Source: Chromobacterium alkanivorans
Lineage (GTDB): Bacteria > Pseudomonadota > Gammaproteobacteria > Burkholderiales > Chromobacteriaceae
Assembly (NCBI RefSeq): GCF_016937655.1
Contig: NZ_JAFHKL010000010.1
Coordinates: 62,001-126,000 of the forward strand
DNA length: 64,000 nt
Reading direction: 5' to 3'
Of this stretch, positions 26,170-34,745 are shown piece by piece. The notes under the pieces are model-generated. The model saw only the letters and a list, made by a program, of their open reading frames with translations, did no database searches and had not been told where the DNA came from. The translations under genes and the position numbers were made by a program. The stretch's first letter is position 1, and every line of letters begins with the position of its first letter.

Positions 26170-27746
26170 CCAAACTGAACTCGCCGGCCAATCCAGGCTG
26201 GCCCGACGTGACCCGCTTCGAGGTGGTCGAGCGCTTGCTCGGTGGCGACGGCGGCCCGCTGAACCGAGCGCCGCTCGAGCTGCTTGAGCGAACTGAGTTT
26301 TTGAAAAAGCAACTGGCGGAAGCTGTACAGCCGATCAGCCCTAGCCTAACGGCCATAGCGAATATAAATACTGTCGGGCTGTACGCTAGCACCGGTACCG
26401 GCACCGTAGCCGCGCGTAAGCTGACTGGTGGCACTGGCATCAGCGTCTCTAATGGGGATGGCGTCAGTGGTAATCCGACTATTTCCCTCGGCGCCGGCGT
26501 GGTCATCCCAGGTGTGTATGCAAAGGTAACGGTAGATACTTATGGACGGACGGTTGGTGGTGGCGCGCTGGTAGCTGACGACATCCCCTCCCTAGATTGG
26601 GGCAAGATCGTCAGCGGTAAGCCGACAACCCGTGCTGGCTATGGCATTACCGATTCGGCGGCGGTTGGTGGTGATGCCGCTCAACAGTTCAACGTGGCTG
26701 ATGCAACACAGGGCAAGCACGCCGTAAACGCTGGTCAGATCCAGGCGCAGGGCGTTACAGCGTTTGCTACCGCCGGCACAGCGACGGCGTACACGCTCAC
26801 GCCGTCGCCCGCAATTCAGGCATATGCTCCAAATCTGCGCTTCCGTGCCAAATTCCATGTGGCGAGCGGCTCCAACCCGACCATCAACATCTCCGGGCAG
26901 GGCGCGGTCAACCTGAAGCAATACGACGCGCAGGGCAACAAGATTGCTGCCATTCTGGCCGCTGGCCAACTGGCGGACATCGAGTATGACGGCGCGGATG
27001 CGGTTGTGCTGGATCCGTTGCCTACTCCGAAAATGTCTGTCGTTGGCACTATGCGTAATGCGCTGATGTCGGTCACGGCAGCAAGCGCTTCGGCAATGTT
27101 TTCTGCTGACGAAATCGTTGTGGAGTCTGCGCTGGGTGGTACGGCCTATCAGCTAGCCAATTTCAGCAAGACTATTAACCTGGCGACGGCCGGCGTCGGC
27201 GGTATGGACACTGGTAGCGCGCCGGTCTCTGGCTTTGTTGCACTCTATGCGATCTACAACACGACGACTGGCACCGCCAACATCCTGGCTACGAATGCTA
27301 CGTCAAGCGTGGTCGGAAATATTTATGGCGGCGCGAACATGCCGGCCGGTTATACCGCCAGCGCGCTTATTGGTGTATGGCCGACTAACAGCAGCGGTCA
27401 GTTCGTCGTTGGTTATCAAATAGATCGGCTGATTTCGCCCGCTGTGCTCCAAGTGATTTCCGCTGGTGCGGCGACCAGCTACACCTCTTTATCAATTGCG
27501 AGCGCGGTTCCGAAGAATGCAAGAAGCTGCGAGGGTTATGCCTCCCTGAATGGTACTGGCTCTGGGATGGCCTATATAGCAGCCAGTGGTACGGGGCTAG
27601 CAGAAAAAATATTTGCAGGTAATACGTCTAGTTCGTACGGGCCTGCTGCTTCGTTTTCCAATCTGCCGATGATTACTGCGCAGACTCTCTACTACAAGCA
27701 AGCCAACGGCAGCGTAAACATCTTCATTTCTGGGTACTCATTCTGA
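26166..27746 (+). CDS. H: Tail fibre protein (P2 gpH position)
   Basis: 526 residues. The N-terminus (NPGWPDVTRFEVVERLLGGDGGPLNRAPLELLERTEFLK) is the baseplate-attachment part. The middle holds fibre-type repeats, with a Gly-rich TGISVSNGDGVSG stretch and ITDSAAVGGDAAQQF. The C-terminal ~200 residues are Ser/Gly/Ala-rich and of unrecognised type; they should bind the receptor. From about 26290 on, codon choice drifts to A/T-ending triplets, unlike the neighbouring structural genes, which suggests exchange of the receptor-binding part. Confidence 0.88.
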   Translation: MTKLNSPANPGWPDVTRFEVVERLLGGDGGPLNRAPLELLERTEFLKKQLAEAVQPISPSLTAIANINTVGLYASTGTGTVAARKLTGGTGISVSNGDGVSGNPTISLGAGVVIPGVYAKVTVDTYGRTVGGGALVADDIPSLDWGKIVSGKPTTRAGYGITDSAAVGGDAAQQFNVADATQGKHAVNAGQIQAQGVTAFATAGTATAYTLTPSPAIQAYAPNLRFRAKFHVASGSNPTINISGQGAVNLKQYDAQGNKIAAILAAGQLADIEYDGADAVVLDPLPTPKMSVVGTMRNALMSVTAASASAMFSADEIVVESALGGTAYQLANFSKTINLATAGVGGMDTGSAPVSGFVALYAIYNTTTGTANILATNATSSVVGNIYGGANMPAGYTASALIGVWPTNSSGQFVVGYQIDRLISPAVLQVISAGAATSYTSLSIASAVPKNARSCEGYASLNGTGSGMAYIAASGTGLAEKIFAGNTSSSYGPAASFSNLPMITAQTLYYKQANGSVNIFISGYSF

Positions 27747-27748
27747 TC

Positions 27749-28084
27749 ATGACTAAAGCCTACGTTCAATTCTCGGATGCGGCCGAGACGACCATCATCT
27801 GCGCATTCTCCTGCCCGCAAGACCCTACTGACTACCCAAATCAAGGAGAAATAGACGATACCGATCCGCGCTATCTAACGTTTAAAAACCCGCCATCGCG
27901 GCAAAACGCCGAAATCAAGGCTCAGTTGGCGGAGTTGGACAGCAAGTCTATGCGAACGATGCTCGAGGCCATCCTCGCGCTGGCGGCGGCCGGCGAGAAG
28001 TTGCCGGCCGATACCCTCCAGCGCCTGCAGGCGATCGAGGACGAGAAGACAGCGCTGCGCGCCAAGTTGTGTGTAAACCCCTAA
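27749..28084 (+). CDS. Small protein after the tail fibre, probable fibre-assembly role (gpG position)
   Basis: 111 residues. The N-terminal half has YVQFSDAAETTIICAF-type strands and DPTDYPNQGEIDDTDPRYLTF. The C-terminal half is helical (AEIKAQLAELDSKSMRTMLE) and ends with a charged segment. It occupies the place of P2 G, the fibre assembly chaperone, 2 bp after H, but the sequence is not an obvious gpG; many phages have such small proteins with a C-terminal helix after the fibre. Confidence 0.7.
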   Translation: MTKAYVQFSDAAETTIICAFSCPQDPTDYPNQGEIDDTDPRYLTFKNPPSRQNAEIKAQLAELDSKSMRTMLEAILALAAAGEKLPADTLQRLQAIEDEKTALRAKLCVNP

Positions 28085-28110
28085 TGATCCATCAGGCAAA
28101 CTAAGAAATA

Positions 28111-28140
28111 GCCGGCCAGGTGTTCCACCACCCGGCCGGC
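28111..28140 (+). terminator. Hairpin after the fibre genes
   Basis: A 7 bp stem GCCGGCC/GGCCGGC (28111-28117 with 28134-28140) lies 27 bp past the last fibre gene. No T-run follows, so termination would be weak or factor-dependent. Confidence 0.45.
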
Positions 28141-28197
28141 CCCTTCAACCCACTGACTAGACCAGTGAGCCAAAGCCATTACACCCGAGGCTCACCC

Positions 28198-28410
28198 ATG
28201 CAAGACATTCGCTGCGGCCACTGCCAGCGCAAGCTGGCCGAAGGCCGATACATCGAGATCACCATCAAGTGCCCACGCTGTAGGGCATATAACACCCTGA
28301 AGGCCGCAGAGCCTCCCACTGCGAACGCCGCGAGCGTCAAGCAAGGGAAACAACATGCAACAGCTGTACAACGTCGACTGCCTCAAACTCCTGCCGACTC
28401 TCGCGCCTGA
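28198..28410 (+). CDS. com: Com-like zinc-binding translational activator
   Basis: 70 residues. The N-terminal 38 carry the Com pattern: IRCGHCQRKLAEG and IEITIKCPRCRAYNTLKA, two CxxC pairs forming one zinc site. In phage Mu, Com binds the mRNA ahead of the DNA-modification gene mom and frees its ribosome site. Here the reading frame overlaps the start of a DNA methyltransferase gene by 56 bp, the same arrangement. The C-terminal tail is basic and unstructured. Confidence 0.85.
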   Translation: MQDIRCGHCQRKLAEGRYIEITIKCPRCRAYNTLKAAEPPTANAASVKQGKQHATAVQRRLPQTPADSRA

Positions 28411-29062
28411 CAGCGTGGACTTGGTGCTGACCGACCCGCCTTATTCGTCGGGCGGCCTCCACGCCACCACCCGCAAACAGCCCCCATCCACCAAGTACCT
28501 GGAGAACGGCCGCCAGAACAGCCACGACTTTGCCCACGACAACAAGGACCAGCGCAGCTGGTGCCGTTGGTGCGTGGAGTGGCTGACCGAGTGTCACCGT
28601 GTCATGAAGCCCGGTGCAGTCATCGCCATTTTCATCGACTGGCGCCAACTGCCGACCCTGTCCGATGCCATCCAGATGGCTGGCTTCCTGTGGCAGGGCG
28701 TGGCCGTATGGGACAAAGGCAACGCTCACAGCCGGCCGCGCAAGGGAGGCATGAAGCAGCAAGCGGAATTCATCGTATGGGCCAGCAAGGACAAGCTCAG
28801 CCAGGAACGCGACGTGTACGTCCGCGGCGTGTTCAATCAGCCCAAGCCCCGGGGCGCTTTCCATATCACGGCCAAGCCGGTGGAGCTACTGGAAGAACTG
28901 GTCGCCCTTGCTGGCCCTGGTGGCTTGGTGCTGGATCCGTTCGCCGGCGGCGGCTCCACGCTGCTGGCGGCAAGAAACACGGCGCGGCCGGCAATAGGAA
29001 GCGAAATCGATCCGACCATTCACCAGAAGGCATTACATGTGCTCGAACGACAGACGGCCTAG
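28355..29062 (+). CDS. Phage DNA methyltransferase (amino type, DPPY), Com partner
   Basis: 235 residues. The catalytic motif is DLVLTDPPYSSGG near 22-34, preceded by the NVDCLKLLP substrate-side motif, with motif I near the C-terminus (GGLVLDPFAGGGSTLLAA), i.e. the order of beta-class N6-adenine/N4-cytosine methyltransferases. No target-recognition insert is obvious. As I recall, Mu-like prophages of Haemophilus and Neisseria replace mom with adenine methyltransferases of low specificity behind com, so an anti-restriction role is likely. The ATG at 28355 has AAGGGAAA upstream. Confidence 0.88.
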   Translation: MQQLYNVDCLKLLPTLAPDSVDLVLTDPPYSSGGLHATTRKQPPSTKYLENGRQNSHDFAHDNKDQRSWCRWCVEWLTECHRVMKPGAVIAIFIDWRQLPTLSDAIQMAGFLWQGVAVWDKGNAHSRPRKGGMKQQAEFIVWASKDKLSQERDVYVRGVFNQPKPRGAFHITAKPVELLEELVALAGPGGLVLDPFAGGGSTLLAARNTARPAIGSEIDPTIHQKALHVLERQTA

Positions 29063-29070
29063 CCTGATGA

Positions 29071-29337
29071 TCACGAACCGGACGCCAGACGCACTGGGGG
29101 GATTGTTCTAACAGAGGCCGGCTTGCCCTGATTTTTGAGCTGACCCGCTTCGAACTTCAGGGCAGCCGCCACGCTGCTACAGAAAAAGAAGATAGAGTTG
29201 TCACCGTGCTGACTGGACATCGAGACACCCAGCTTGTCCAGGCACTGGCAGAGGTTTTCAATCGTGTCGACGGTGGATTTTCCCACCAGGGGATTGAGGA
29301 TTTGAGCCTCGCTCCGGGCTTTCTGACTTTCCAACAT
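29071..29337 (-). CDS. Small prophage protein, unknown (88 residues)
   Basis: Leftward and convergent with the methyltransferase gene. It starts MLESQKARSEAQIL; a helical segment VDTIENLCQCLDKLG is followed by a hydrophobic SIFFFCSSVAAAL stretch too short for certain membrane insertion. The open frame extends further upstream into the next gene's 3' end but the ATG at 29337 gives a natural N-terminus. It probably shares a transcript with the LuxR-type gene 38 bp upstream. Not recognised. Confidence 0.55.
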   Translation of the reverse strand: MLESQKARSEAQILNPLVGKSTVDTIENLCQCLDKLGVSMSSQHGDNSIFFFCSSVAAALKFEAGQLKNQGKPASVRTIPPVRLASGS

Positions 29338-29375
29338 CGTTAAGGATTTCTTAAGGAAACGCGATTGGTATATTG

Positions 29376-29795
29376 TTAACGAATATTTCCGCCTCCGATA
29401 TTGGCGGAAAAGCCAATATTTAGCCCTCTGACCACCGAAAGCAGGGCGGTGCGATTGGCCGCGCCGGTCTTGCGTTGCATGTTCTCCAGGTGCGCCCGCA
29501 CCGTCCGCTCGGTACACCCGAGCTCAAGTGCCATGTTTGCATTGCTCATGCCAACGACCAGCAGGCCGGCCACTTCCCGCTCCCGCCGCGTCAGCTTCAG
29601 CGCCACGCGCTCCGCCTGGACATTGGCATCAGCAGCCTGCTTCAGCAGCGCCAGCAGTGCCTGCGCCATTGCCTGGGCGTCCACGCCGACCAGAACATCG
29701 GACTTTTCACCAACACGCTGCAACACCAGGTGCATATCGCTTGCGTCTACCGCCTCCACCAGAGCGTGAATGGCGGCAGCAGACGGGTGATGCAT
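29376..29795 (-). CDS. LuxR-type helix-turn-helix regulator
   Basis: 139 residues. The C-terminal part (about 68-125) is a clear GerE/LuxR helix-turn-helix: LTRREREVAGLLVVGMSNANMALELG, TERTVRAHLENM, RKTGAANRTAL. The N-terminal 65 are too short for a receiver or autoinducer domain and contain a LVGVDAQAMAQALLALLKQA helix. It is divergent from the tail sheath gene; its start lies 40 bp from the FI activator dyad, so it could act on that promoter. Inserted at the site of the P2 Z/fun accessory gene. Confidence 0.85.
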   Translation of the reverse strand: MHHPSAAAIHALVEAVDASDMHLVLQRVGEKSDVLVGVDAQAMAQALLALLKQAADANVQAERVALKLTRREREVAGLLVVGMSNANMALELGCTERTVRAHLENMQRKTGAANRTALLSVVRGLNIGFSANIGGGNIR

Positions 29796-29834
29796 TCGGT
29801 GGTCCTGTGTTTTTTATCAAACTAGCCGGTTAAG

Positions 29835-29895
29835 GTTGTATCCGCCACCGACACAACAAGCCCTCGCTGACCCTCACGCACCCGCGCGGCACACT
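29835..29895 (+). promoter_or_regulatory. Late promoter of the FI operon with activator dyad
   Basis: GTTGT-N13-ACAAC (29835-29857) followed by CACACT (29890-29895), centre-to-centre 46.5 bp. The block CGCGCGGCACACTCG is shared with the V promoter. The predicted RNA start near 29902 leaves a leader of about 23 bases with GGAGAA before the sheath ATG. Confidence 0.74.
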
Positions 29896-29924
29896 CGGCA
29901 TGCAACCTCACTCCGGAGAAAAGC

Positions 29925-31100
29925 ATGCCTACCGATTACCACCACGGTGTCCGCGTCCTCGAAATCAACGAGGGCACGCGCACCATCCGCACCGTCTCCA
30001 CCGCCGTGATCGGCCTGGTGGCGGTCGCGGACGATGCCGACGCCACCACCTTCCCCGAAGACACCCCGGTCCTGATCACCGACGTCAACGCCGCCATCGG
30101 CAAGGCCGGCACCCAGGGCACGCTGGCCGCCGCGCTGGACGCGATCGCCGACCAGGCCAAGCCGCTGGTTGTGGTGGTGCGCGCCAAGAAAGGCGCCGAC
30201 GACGCGACGCAAACCAGCAACCTGATCGGCACCACCACCACCGAAGGCAAGCTGACCGGCATGAAGGCGCTGCTGGCGGCCCAGACAAAGCTGAACGTCA
30301 AGCCGCGCATCCTGGGCGTGCCCGGCTTCGACAACCTGGCCGTGGCCACCGAGCTGGCCAGCATCGCCAAAAAGCTGCGCGCGTTCGCCTACGTGGCAGC
30401 CTGGAACTGCAAGACCAAGGAAGAGGCCACCACCTACAAGGAAAACTTCGGCCAGCGCGAAGTCATGGTGATCTGGCCGGACTTCGTCAACTGGGACACC
30501 ACCACCAACGCCGAAACCATCGCCTACGCCACCGCCCGCGCGCTCGGCCTGCGCGCTTACATCGACGAAAGCGAGGGCTGGCACAAGACCTTGTCCAACG
30601 TGCCGGTGGAAGGCGTGCAGGGCATCAGCCGCGACGTGTATTGGGATCTGCAGGAACCGGCCACCGACGCCGGCTACCTCAACGCCGCCAACGTCACGAC
30701 GCTGATCCGCCGCGACGGCTTCCGCTTCTGGGGCTCTCGCACCTGCTCGGCCGATCCGCTGTTCGCGTTCGAGAACTACACCCGCACCGCCCAGGTACTG
30801 GCGGACACGATGGCCGAGGCGCATTTCTGGGCAGTGGATAAGCCGATGCACCCGACCCTGATCCGCGACATCGTCGAAGGGCTGAATGCCAAGGGCCGCC
30901 AACTGGTGACCGACGGCTACTTGCTCGGCTTCAACGCCTGGTTCGACGCCGACGCGAACGACAAGGACACCCTCAAGTCGGGCAAGGCGTACATCGACTA
31001 CGACTACACGCCGGTGCCGCCGCTGGAAAACCTCATGCTGCGCCAGCGCATCACCGACCGTTACCTGGTGGACTTCGCCGCCAAGGTCAACGCCGCCTAA
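29925..31100 (+). CDS. FI: Tail sheath protein (P2 gpFI type)
   Basis: Contractile sheath subunit. 391 residues (P2 FI: 396). Hallmarks: [28 protein letters not shown] at the start, [17 protein letters not shown], and near the end [24 protein letters not shown] and [13 protein letters not shown]. First gene of the third late operon, with a clean Shine-Dalgarno GGAGAA. Confidence 0.97.
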   Translation: MPTDYHHGVRVLEINEGTRTIRTVSTAVIGLVAVADDADATTFPEDTPVLITDVNAAIGKAGTQGTLAAALDAIADQAKPLVVVVRAKKGADDATQTSNLIGTTTTEGKLTGMKALLAAQTKLNVKPRILGVPGFDNLAVATELASIAKKLRAFAYVAAWNCKTKEEATTYKENFGQREVMVIWPDFVNWDTTTNAETIAYATARALGLRAYIDESEGWHKTLSNVPVEGVQGISRDVYWDLQEPATDAGYLNAANVTTLIRRDGFRFWGSRTCSADPLFAFENYTRTAQVLADTMAEAHFWAVDKPMHPTLIRDIVEGLNAKGRQLVTDGYLLGFNAWFDADANDKDTLKSGKAYIDYDYTPVPPLENLMLRQRITDRYLVDFAAKVNAA

Positions 31101-31159
31101 TTCCCCTCTGATCCGCCGCCCAGGTCACGCACCAGGGCGGCCCACGAAAGGACCACACC

Positions 31160-31669
31160 ATGGCACTACCCCGCACCCTGCGGCTGTTCAACGTGTTCAT
31201 CGACGGCGTCAGCTTCGTCGACCAGGCGCTTGAGCTCAAGTTGCCCAAGATCGCCATGAAGACCGAGGACTACACCGGCGCCGGCATGCTCGGCCCGGTC
31301 AAGCTGCTGAAGGCGATCGAGTCGATCGAGATCGAGCACACCTACAACGGCCCGATCGAGGAGATCGTCGCCACCTTCGGCGCCGAGAAGCACGACGCCG
31401 CCATGCTGCGCTTCGCCGGCTCCTACAGCGAGGAAGGCAGCGGCACCGACCAAGCAGTCGAGATCATCGTGCGCGGCCGCCATAACGAGTTCGACCAGGG
31501 CGACGCCAAGGCCGGTGATAACGGCAACTGGAAGGTCAAGACCGACTGCACCTATTACAAGCAGACCGTCAACGGCAAGGTCTGGCTCGAGATCGACGTC
31601 GTGCACAAGATCTTCAACGTGATGGGCGTCGATCGCCTCGCCGCCCACCGCAAGAACGTCGGCCTGTGA
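31160..31669 (+). CDS. FII: Tail tube protein (P2 gpFII type)
   Basis: 169 residues, the inner tube that passes through the host envelope. Family stretches: LRLFNVFIDGVSFVDQALELKLPKIAMKTEDY and GPIEEIVATFG, ending with VWLEIDVVHKIFNVMGVDRLA. 59 bp after FI. Confidence 0.96.
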   Translation: MALPRTLRLFNVFIDGVSFVDQALELKLPKIAMKTEDYTGAGMLGPVKLLKAIESIEIEHTYNGPIEEIVATFGAEKHDAAMLRFAGSYSEEGSGTDQAVEIIVRGRHNEFDQGDAKAGDNGNWKVKTDCTYYKQTVNGKVWLEIDVVHKIFNVMGVDRLAAHRKNVGL

Positions 31670-31766
31670 CCTCAAGCCAACTTGATACTTTCATCAAGTT
31701 GGCGCCCCACAAACCCTGATTCCACCGTCCACGCACTCAAGCGAACTTGATAAACGGAGCCCCAAC

Positions 31767-32063
31767 ATGAGCACCAACAAAACCATCACCCTCGACACCC
31801 CGATCAAGCGCGGCGATGAAACCATCACCATCCTCACCCTGCGCAAGCCGGCCGCCGGCGAGCTGCGCGGCTGCAACCTGACCGACCTGCTGCAGATGGA
31901 CGTCGCCGCGCTGCAGCGCGTACTGCCGCGCATCACCACCCCCACGCTGACCGAACAGGAAGTCGGCCGCATGGATCCGGCCGACCTGCTGCAGCTCGGC
32001 ACCGAGGTGTCCGGTTTTTTGCTGCCGAAGGGCATGAAGCCGGAGGCATTCCAGGCCGAGTAG
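31767..32063 (+). CDS. E: Tail assembly chaperone E (P2 gpE type)
   Basis: 98 residues: NKTITLDTPIKRGDETITILTLRKPAAGELRG is the family start, and the C-terminus is helical. The frame contains a T-TTT-TTG slippery heptamer at 32015-32021, near its 3' end, as in P2. Works with its frameshift extension as the chaperone for the tape measure. Confidence 0.94.
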   Translation: MSTNKTITLDTPIKRGDETITILTLRKPAAGELRGCNLTDLLQMDVAALQRVLPRITTPTLTEQEVGRMDPADLLQLGTEVSGFLLPKGMKPEAFQAE

Positions 32064-32191
32064 AGGACGCCCAGGCAGACATCGCCGCGATCTTTCACTG
32101 GACGCCGGCGGCATTGGACGTCCTCACCCTGGTTGAACTGATGGAATGGCGCGAGCGCGCCAGGCAACGAAGCGGAGCAAACGAAGAATGA
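31767..32191 (+). CDS. E': Tail assembly chaperone E+E' made by -1 frameshift
   Basis: At the heptamer T-TTT-TTG (32015-32021) a -1 slip moves ribosomes into a frame that stays open to TGA at 32189-32191. The added sequence contains ADIAAIFHWTPAALDVL and ELMEWRERA, the P2 GpE' family (PF06528 type). The fusion is about 141 residues. The E' stop overlaps the tape measure ATG. The E' part has no own start codon or ribosome site, so frameshifting is the natural way to make it. Confidence 0.9.
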
Positions 32192-34743
32192 GCAGCGTGC
32201 GGAACCTGAAGCTGGAAGTGATCCTGTCGGCGATCGACAAGGCCACGCGCCCGATCAAGACGGTGATGGGCAGCTCGCAAGGGCTGTCCAAGCAGCTGAA
32301 AGAGACCAAGGACCGACTCAAGGAGCTCAACCAGGCGCAGGCCGGCGTCACCGCCTTCCGCCAGCTCACCAAGGACGCCAAGGAGACCGGCGAAAAGCTG
32401 GCCGGCGCGCGCCAGAAGCTCAAGCAGATGCAAGAGCAGATGGCAGCGCTCGGCCCGCCCACCGAGGCGATGACGCGCAAGCTCAAGGGCGCCGAGATCG
32501 CCGTCGAAAAGCTCACCCTGGCCAACCGCAAGAAGATCGACGCCGCCAAGGCGGCCAAGTCCGCGCTCGAGGCCAACGGCGTCAGCGTGGCCAAACTCGG
32601 CCAGCACGAGCGCGACCTGGCCGGCAAGATCGACGCCGCCACCGCCGCGATGCGCCGCCAGGAGACCGAGCTCAAGAAAATCAGCGAACGCCAGAACCGG
32701 CAACGCGCAGCGCGCAGCAGCTACGAGCAGTCGCTGGAGAATCGTGACCGCGTCGCCGGCGCCGGCGCGGCCACCACCGCGGCCGGCACCGCCGTCGGGT
32801 TGCCGATCGTCAAGATGATCCGTGACTACAGCAGCTTTGAGGACGCGATGCTCGGCGTGGCTCGCCAGGTGGACGGCGCGCGTGACGCCAACGGCAAGCT
32901 GACCCGCACCTATTACGAGATGGGCGACGCCATCAAGGCGATGGCCACGCAAATCCCGATGGCCACCACCGAGCTGGCCGCCCTGGTCGAGGGCGGTGCG
33001 CGCATGGGCGTGCAGGGCAAGGAAAACCTGCTGGCGTTCGCCAAAACCGCCGCCATCGCCGCCATCGCGTTTGACTTGCCGGCCGAGCAGATCGGCGAGA
33101 GCATGGGCAAGATCGCCAACCTGTACAAGGTGCCGATCAAGGACATCAGCCAGCTCGGCGACGTGATCAACTACCTGGACGACAACGCGCAGTCCAAGGG
33201 CTCGGACATCATCAACGTGATGCAGCGCATCGCCGGCGTCACCACCCAGGTGGGCATGAGCTACCGCGACGCGGCCGCGCTCGGCTCCACCTTCCTGTCG
33301 CTTGGATCCTCGGCCGAGATCGCCGCCACCGCCACCAACGCCATGATCCGCGAACTGGCGATCGCCACCCAGCAGCCCAAGCGCTTCCAGAAAGGCCTCA
33401 AGGCGATCGGGCTGGACGCGAAGTCCGTGCAGAAGGGCATGGCGACCGATGCCACCGCCACCATCCAGAAGGTACTCGAGGCCGTCAACAAACTGCCCAA
33501 GGACAAGCAGATCGGCGTGACCACCGAGCTGTTCGGCAAGGAGTACGGCGACGACGCGGCCAAGCTGGCCAACAATCTGCAGGAATACCGGCGCGAGCTG
33601 CAGCTCACGCGCGACGCCAAGGCCAAGGGCTCGATGGACCGCGAGGGCGCAGCGCGCAAAGACACGCTGTCGGCGCAATGGCAGATGAGCCAGAACAAGC
33701 TGTTCAACCAGTCGGCCGCGCTGGGCCAGACGCTGCGGCCGGCGCTGATGCAGACCATGGGGCTAATCGGCCAGGTAGTCGACAAGGTCACCACCTGGAC
33801 CAAGGCCAACCCGGAGCTGACCGCCACGCTGGTGAAGATCGGCGCGGCCACCGCCATCGTGCTGGCTACTGTTGGTAGCCTCATGCTTGCAGTCGCCGGG
33901 CTTGCCGGGCCTTTCATCGCTTGGCGCTTTGCCATGGTCTCCGCTCAGATCGCAATGACCAGCGGCATCGGCATCATCGGCAAGATTGGCAGCGCGCTCG
34001 GCATGATCGGCAGAGTCATGATGTGGCTCGGTCGCGTGTTCCTGATGAACCCGATCGGCCTGGTGATCACCGCCATCGCCGTGGGCGCCTACCTGATCTG
34101 GCGCAACTGGGACACGCTCGGCCCGAAGTTCGCCGCGCTGTGGGCAGCCATCAAGCAGGCCTTCGCTACCGGCTGGGAGTGGATCAAGACCAACGCCACG
34201 GCCGCCTTCAACTGGTTCCTCAGCCTGCCCGGCAAGTTCATGACCCTTGGCAGCCAGATCATGCAAGGCCTGGTCAACGGCATCACCAGCGGCCTGTCCA
34301 GCGTGAAGAACGCCATCACCTCGGCCGGCGATTCGACGATCAGCTGGTTCAAGGAAAAGCTCGGCATCCATAGCCCGAGCCGCGTATTTGCCGAGCTGGG
34401 CGGCTTCACCATGGCCGGGCTGCACCAGGGCATCACCAACAACCAGGCCGGCCCGCTCGGTGCCGTGACCAGCATGGCCAAGAAGCTCACCGCCGCCGGC
34501 GCCGGCCTCGCCCTGTCGGCCGGTGGCGCCATGGCTGGCTCGGTGCCGATCGACAACCGCGCCCCGATCAGCGCCCAGCGCGCCGCACCGGCCGCCAGCG
34601 CGGCGGTGCCGATTAGCATCACTATCCACGCGGCACCAGGCATGAACGAGCAGCAGCTCGCGCAGCTGGTGGCGCGCGAAGTGGAGCGCATCCAGCGCCA
34701 GAACACCGCACGCGGCCGCAGCCGCCTCACCGATAAGGATTGA
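32188..34743 (+). CDS. T: Tape measure protein (P2 gpT type)
   Basis: Sets tail length and helps DNA entry. 851 residues. The N-terminal 180 are coiled coil (LKQMQEQMAALG, KKIDAAKAAKSALE). The TP901-type core follows around 220-430 (MLGVARQVDGARD, QIPMATTELAALVEGGARMG, VMQRIAGVTTQVGMSYRDAAALG). Hydrophobic helices lie at about 550-640, and the C-terminus is Ala/Gly-rich with HSPSRVFAELGGF. Gene length agrees with a P2-sized tail. The start is chosen at the ATG that overlaps the E' stop. Confidence 0.95.
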   Translation: MSSVRNLKLEVILSAIDKATRPIKTVMGSSQGLSKQLKETKDRLKELNQAQAGVTAFRQLTKDAKETGEKLAGARQKLKQMQEQMAALGPPTEAMTRKLKGAEIAVEKLTLANRKKIDAAKAAKSALEANGVSVAKLGQHERDLAGKIDAATAAMRRQETELKKISERQNRQRAARSSYEQSLENRDRVAGAGAATTAAGTAVGLPIVKMIRDYSSFEDAMLGVARQVDGARDANGKLTRTYYEMGDAIKAMATQIPMATTELAALVEGGARMGVQGKENLLAFAKTAAIAAIAFDLPAEQIGESMGKIANLYKVPIKDISQLGDVINYLDDNAQSKGSDIINVMQRIAGVTTQVGMSYRDAAALGSTFLSLGSSAEIAATATNAMIRELAIATQQPKRFQKGLKAIGLDAKSVQKGMATDATATIQKVLEAVNKLPKDKQIGVTTELFGKEYGDDAAKLANNLQEYRRELQLTRDAKAKGSMDREGAARKDTLSAQWQMSQNKLFNQSAALGQTLRPALMQTMGLIGQVVDKVTTWTKANPELTATLVKIGAATAIVLATVGSLMLAVAGLAGPFIAWRFAMVSAQIAMTSGIGIIGKIGSALGMIGRVMMWLGRVFLMNPIGLVITAIAVGAYLIWRNWDTLGPKFAALWAAIKQAFATGWEWIKTNATAAFNWFLSLPGKFMTLGSQIMQGLVNGITSGLSSVKNAITSAGDSTISWFKEKLGIHSPSRVFAELGGFTMAGLHQGITNNQAGPLGAVTSMAKKLTAAGAGLALSAGGAMAGSVPIDNRAPISAQRAAPAASAAVPISITIHAAPGMNEQQLAQLVAREVERIQRQNTARGRSRLTDKD

Positions 34744-34745
34744 CC

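Noticed and set aside
32095..33678. 527-codon leftward ORF opposite the tape measure gene
   Set aside because: Antisense of coiled-coil codons; no recognisable family.
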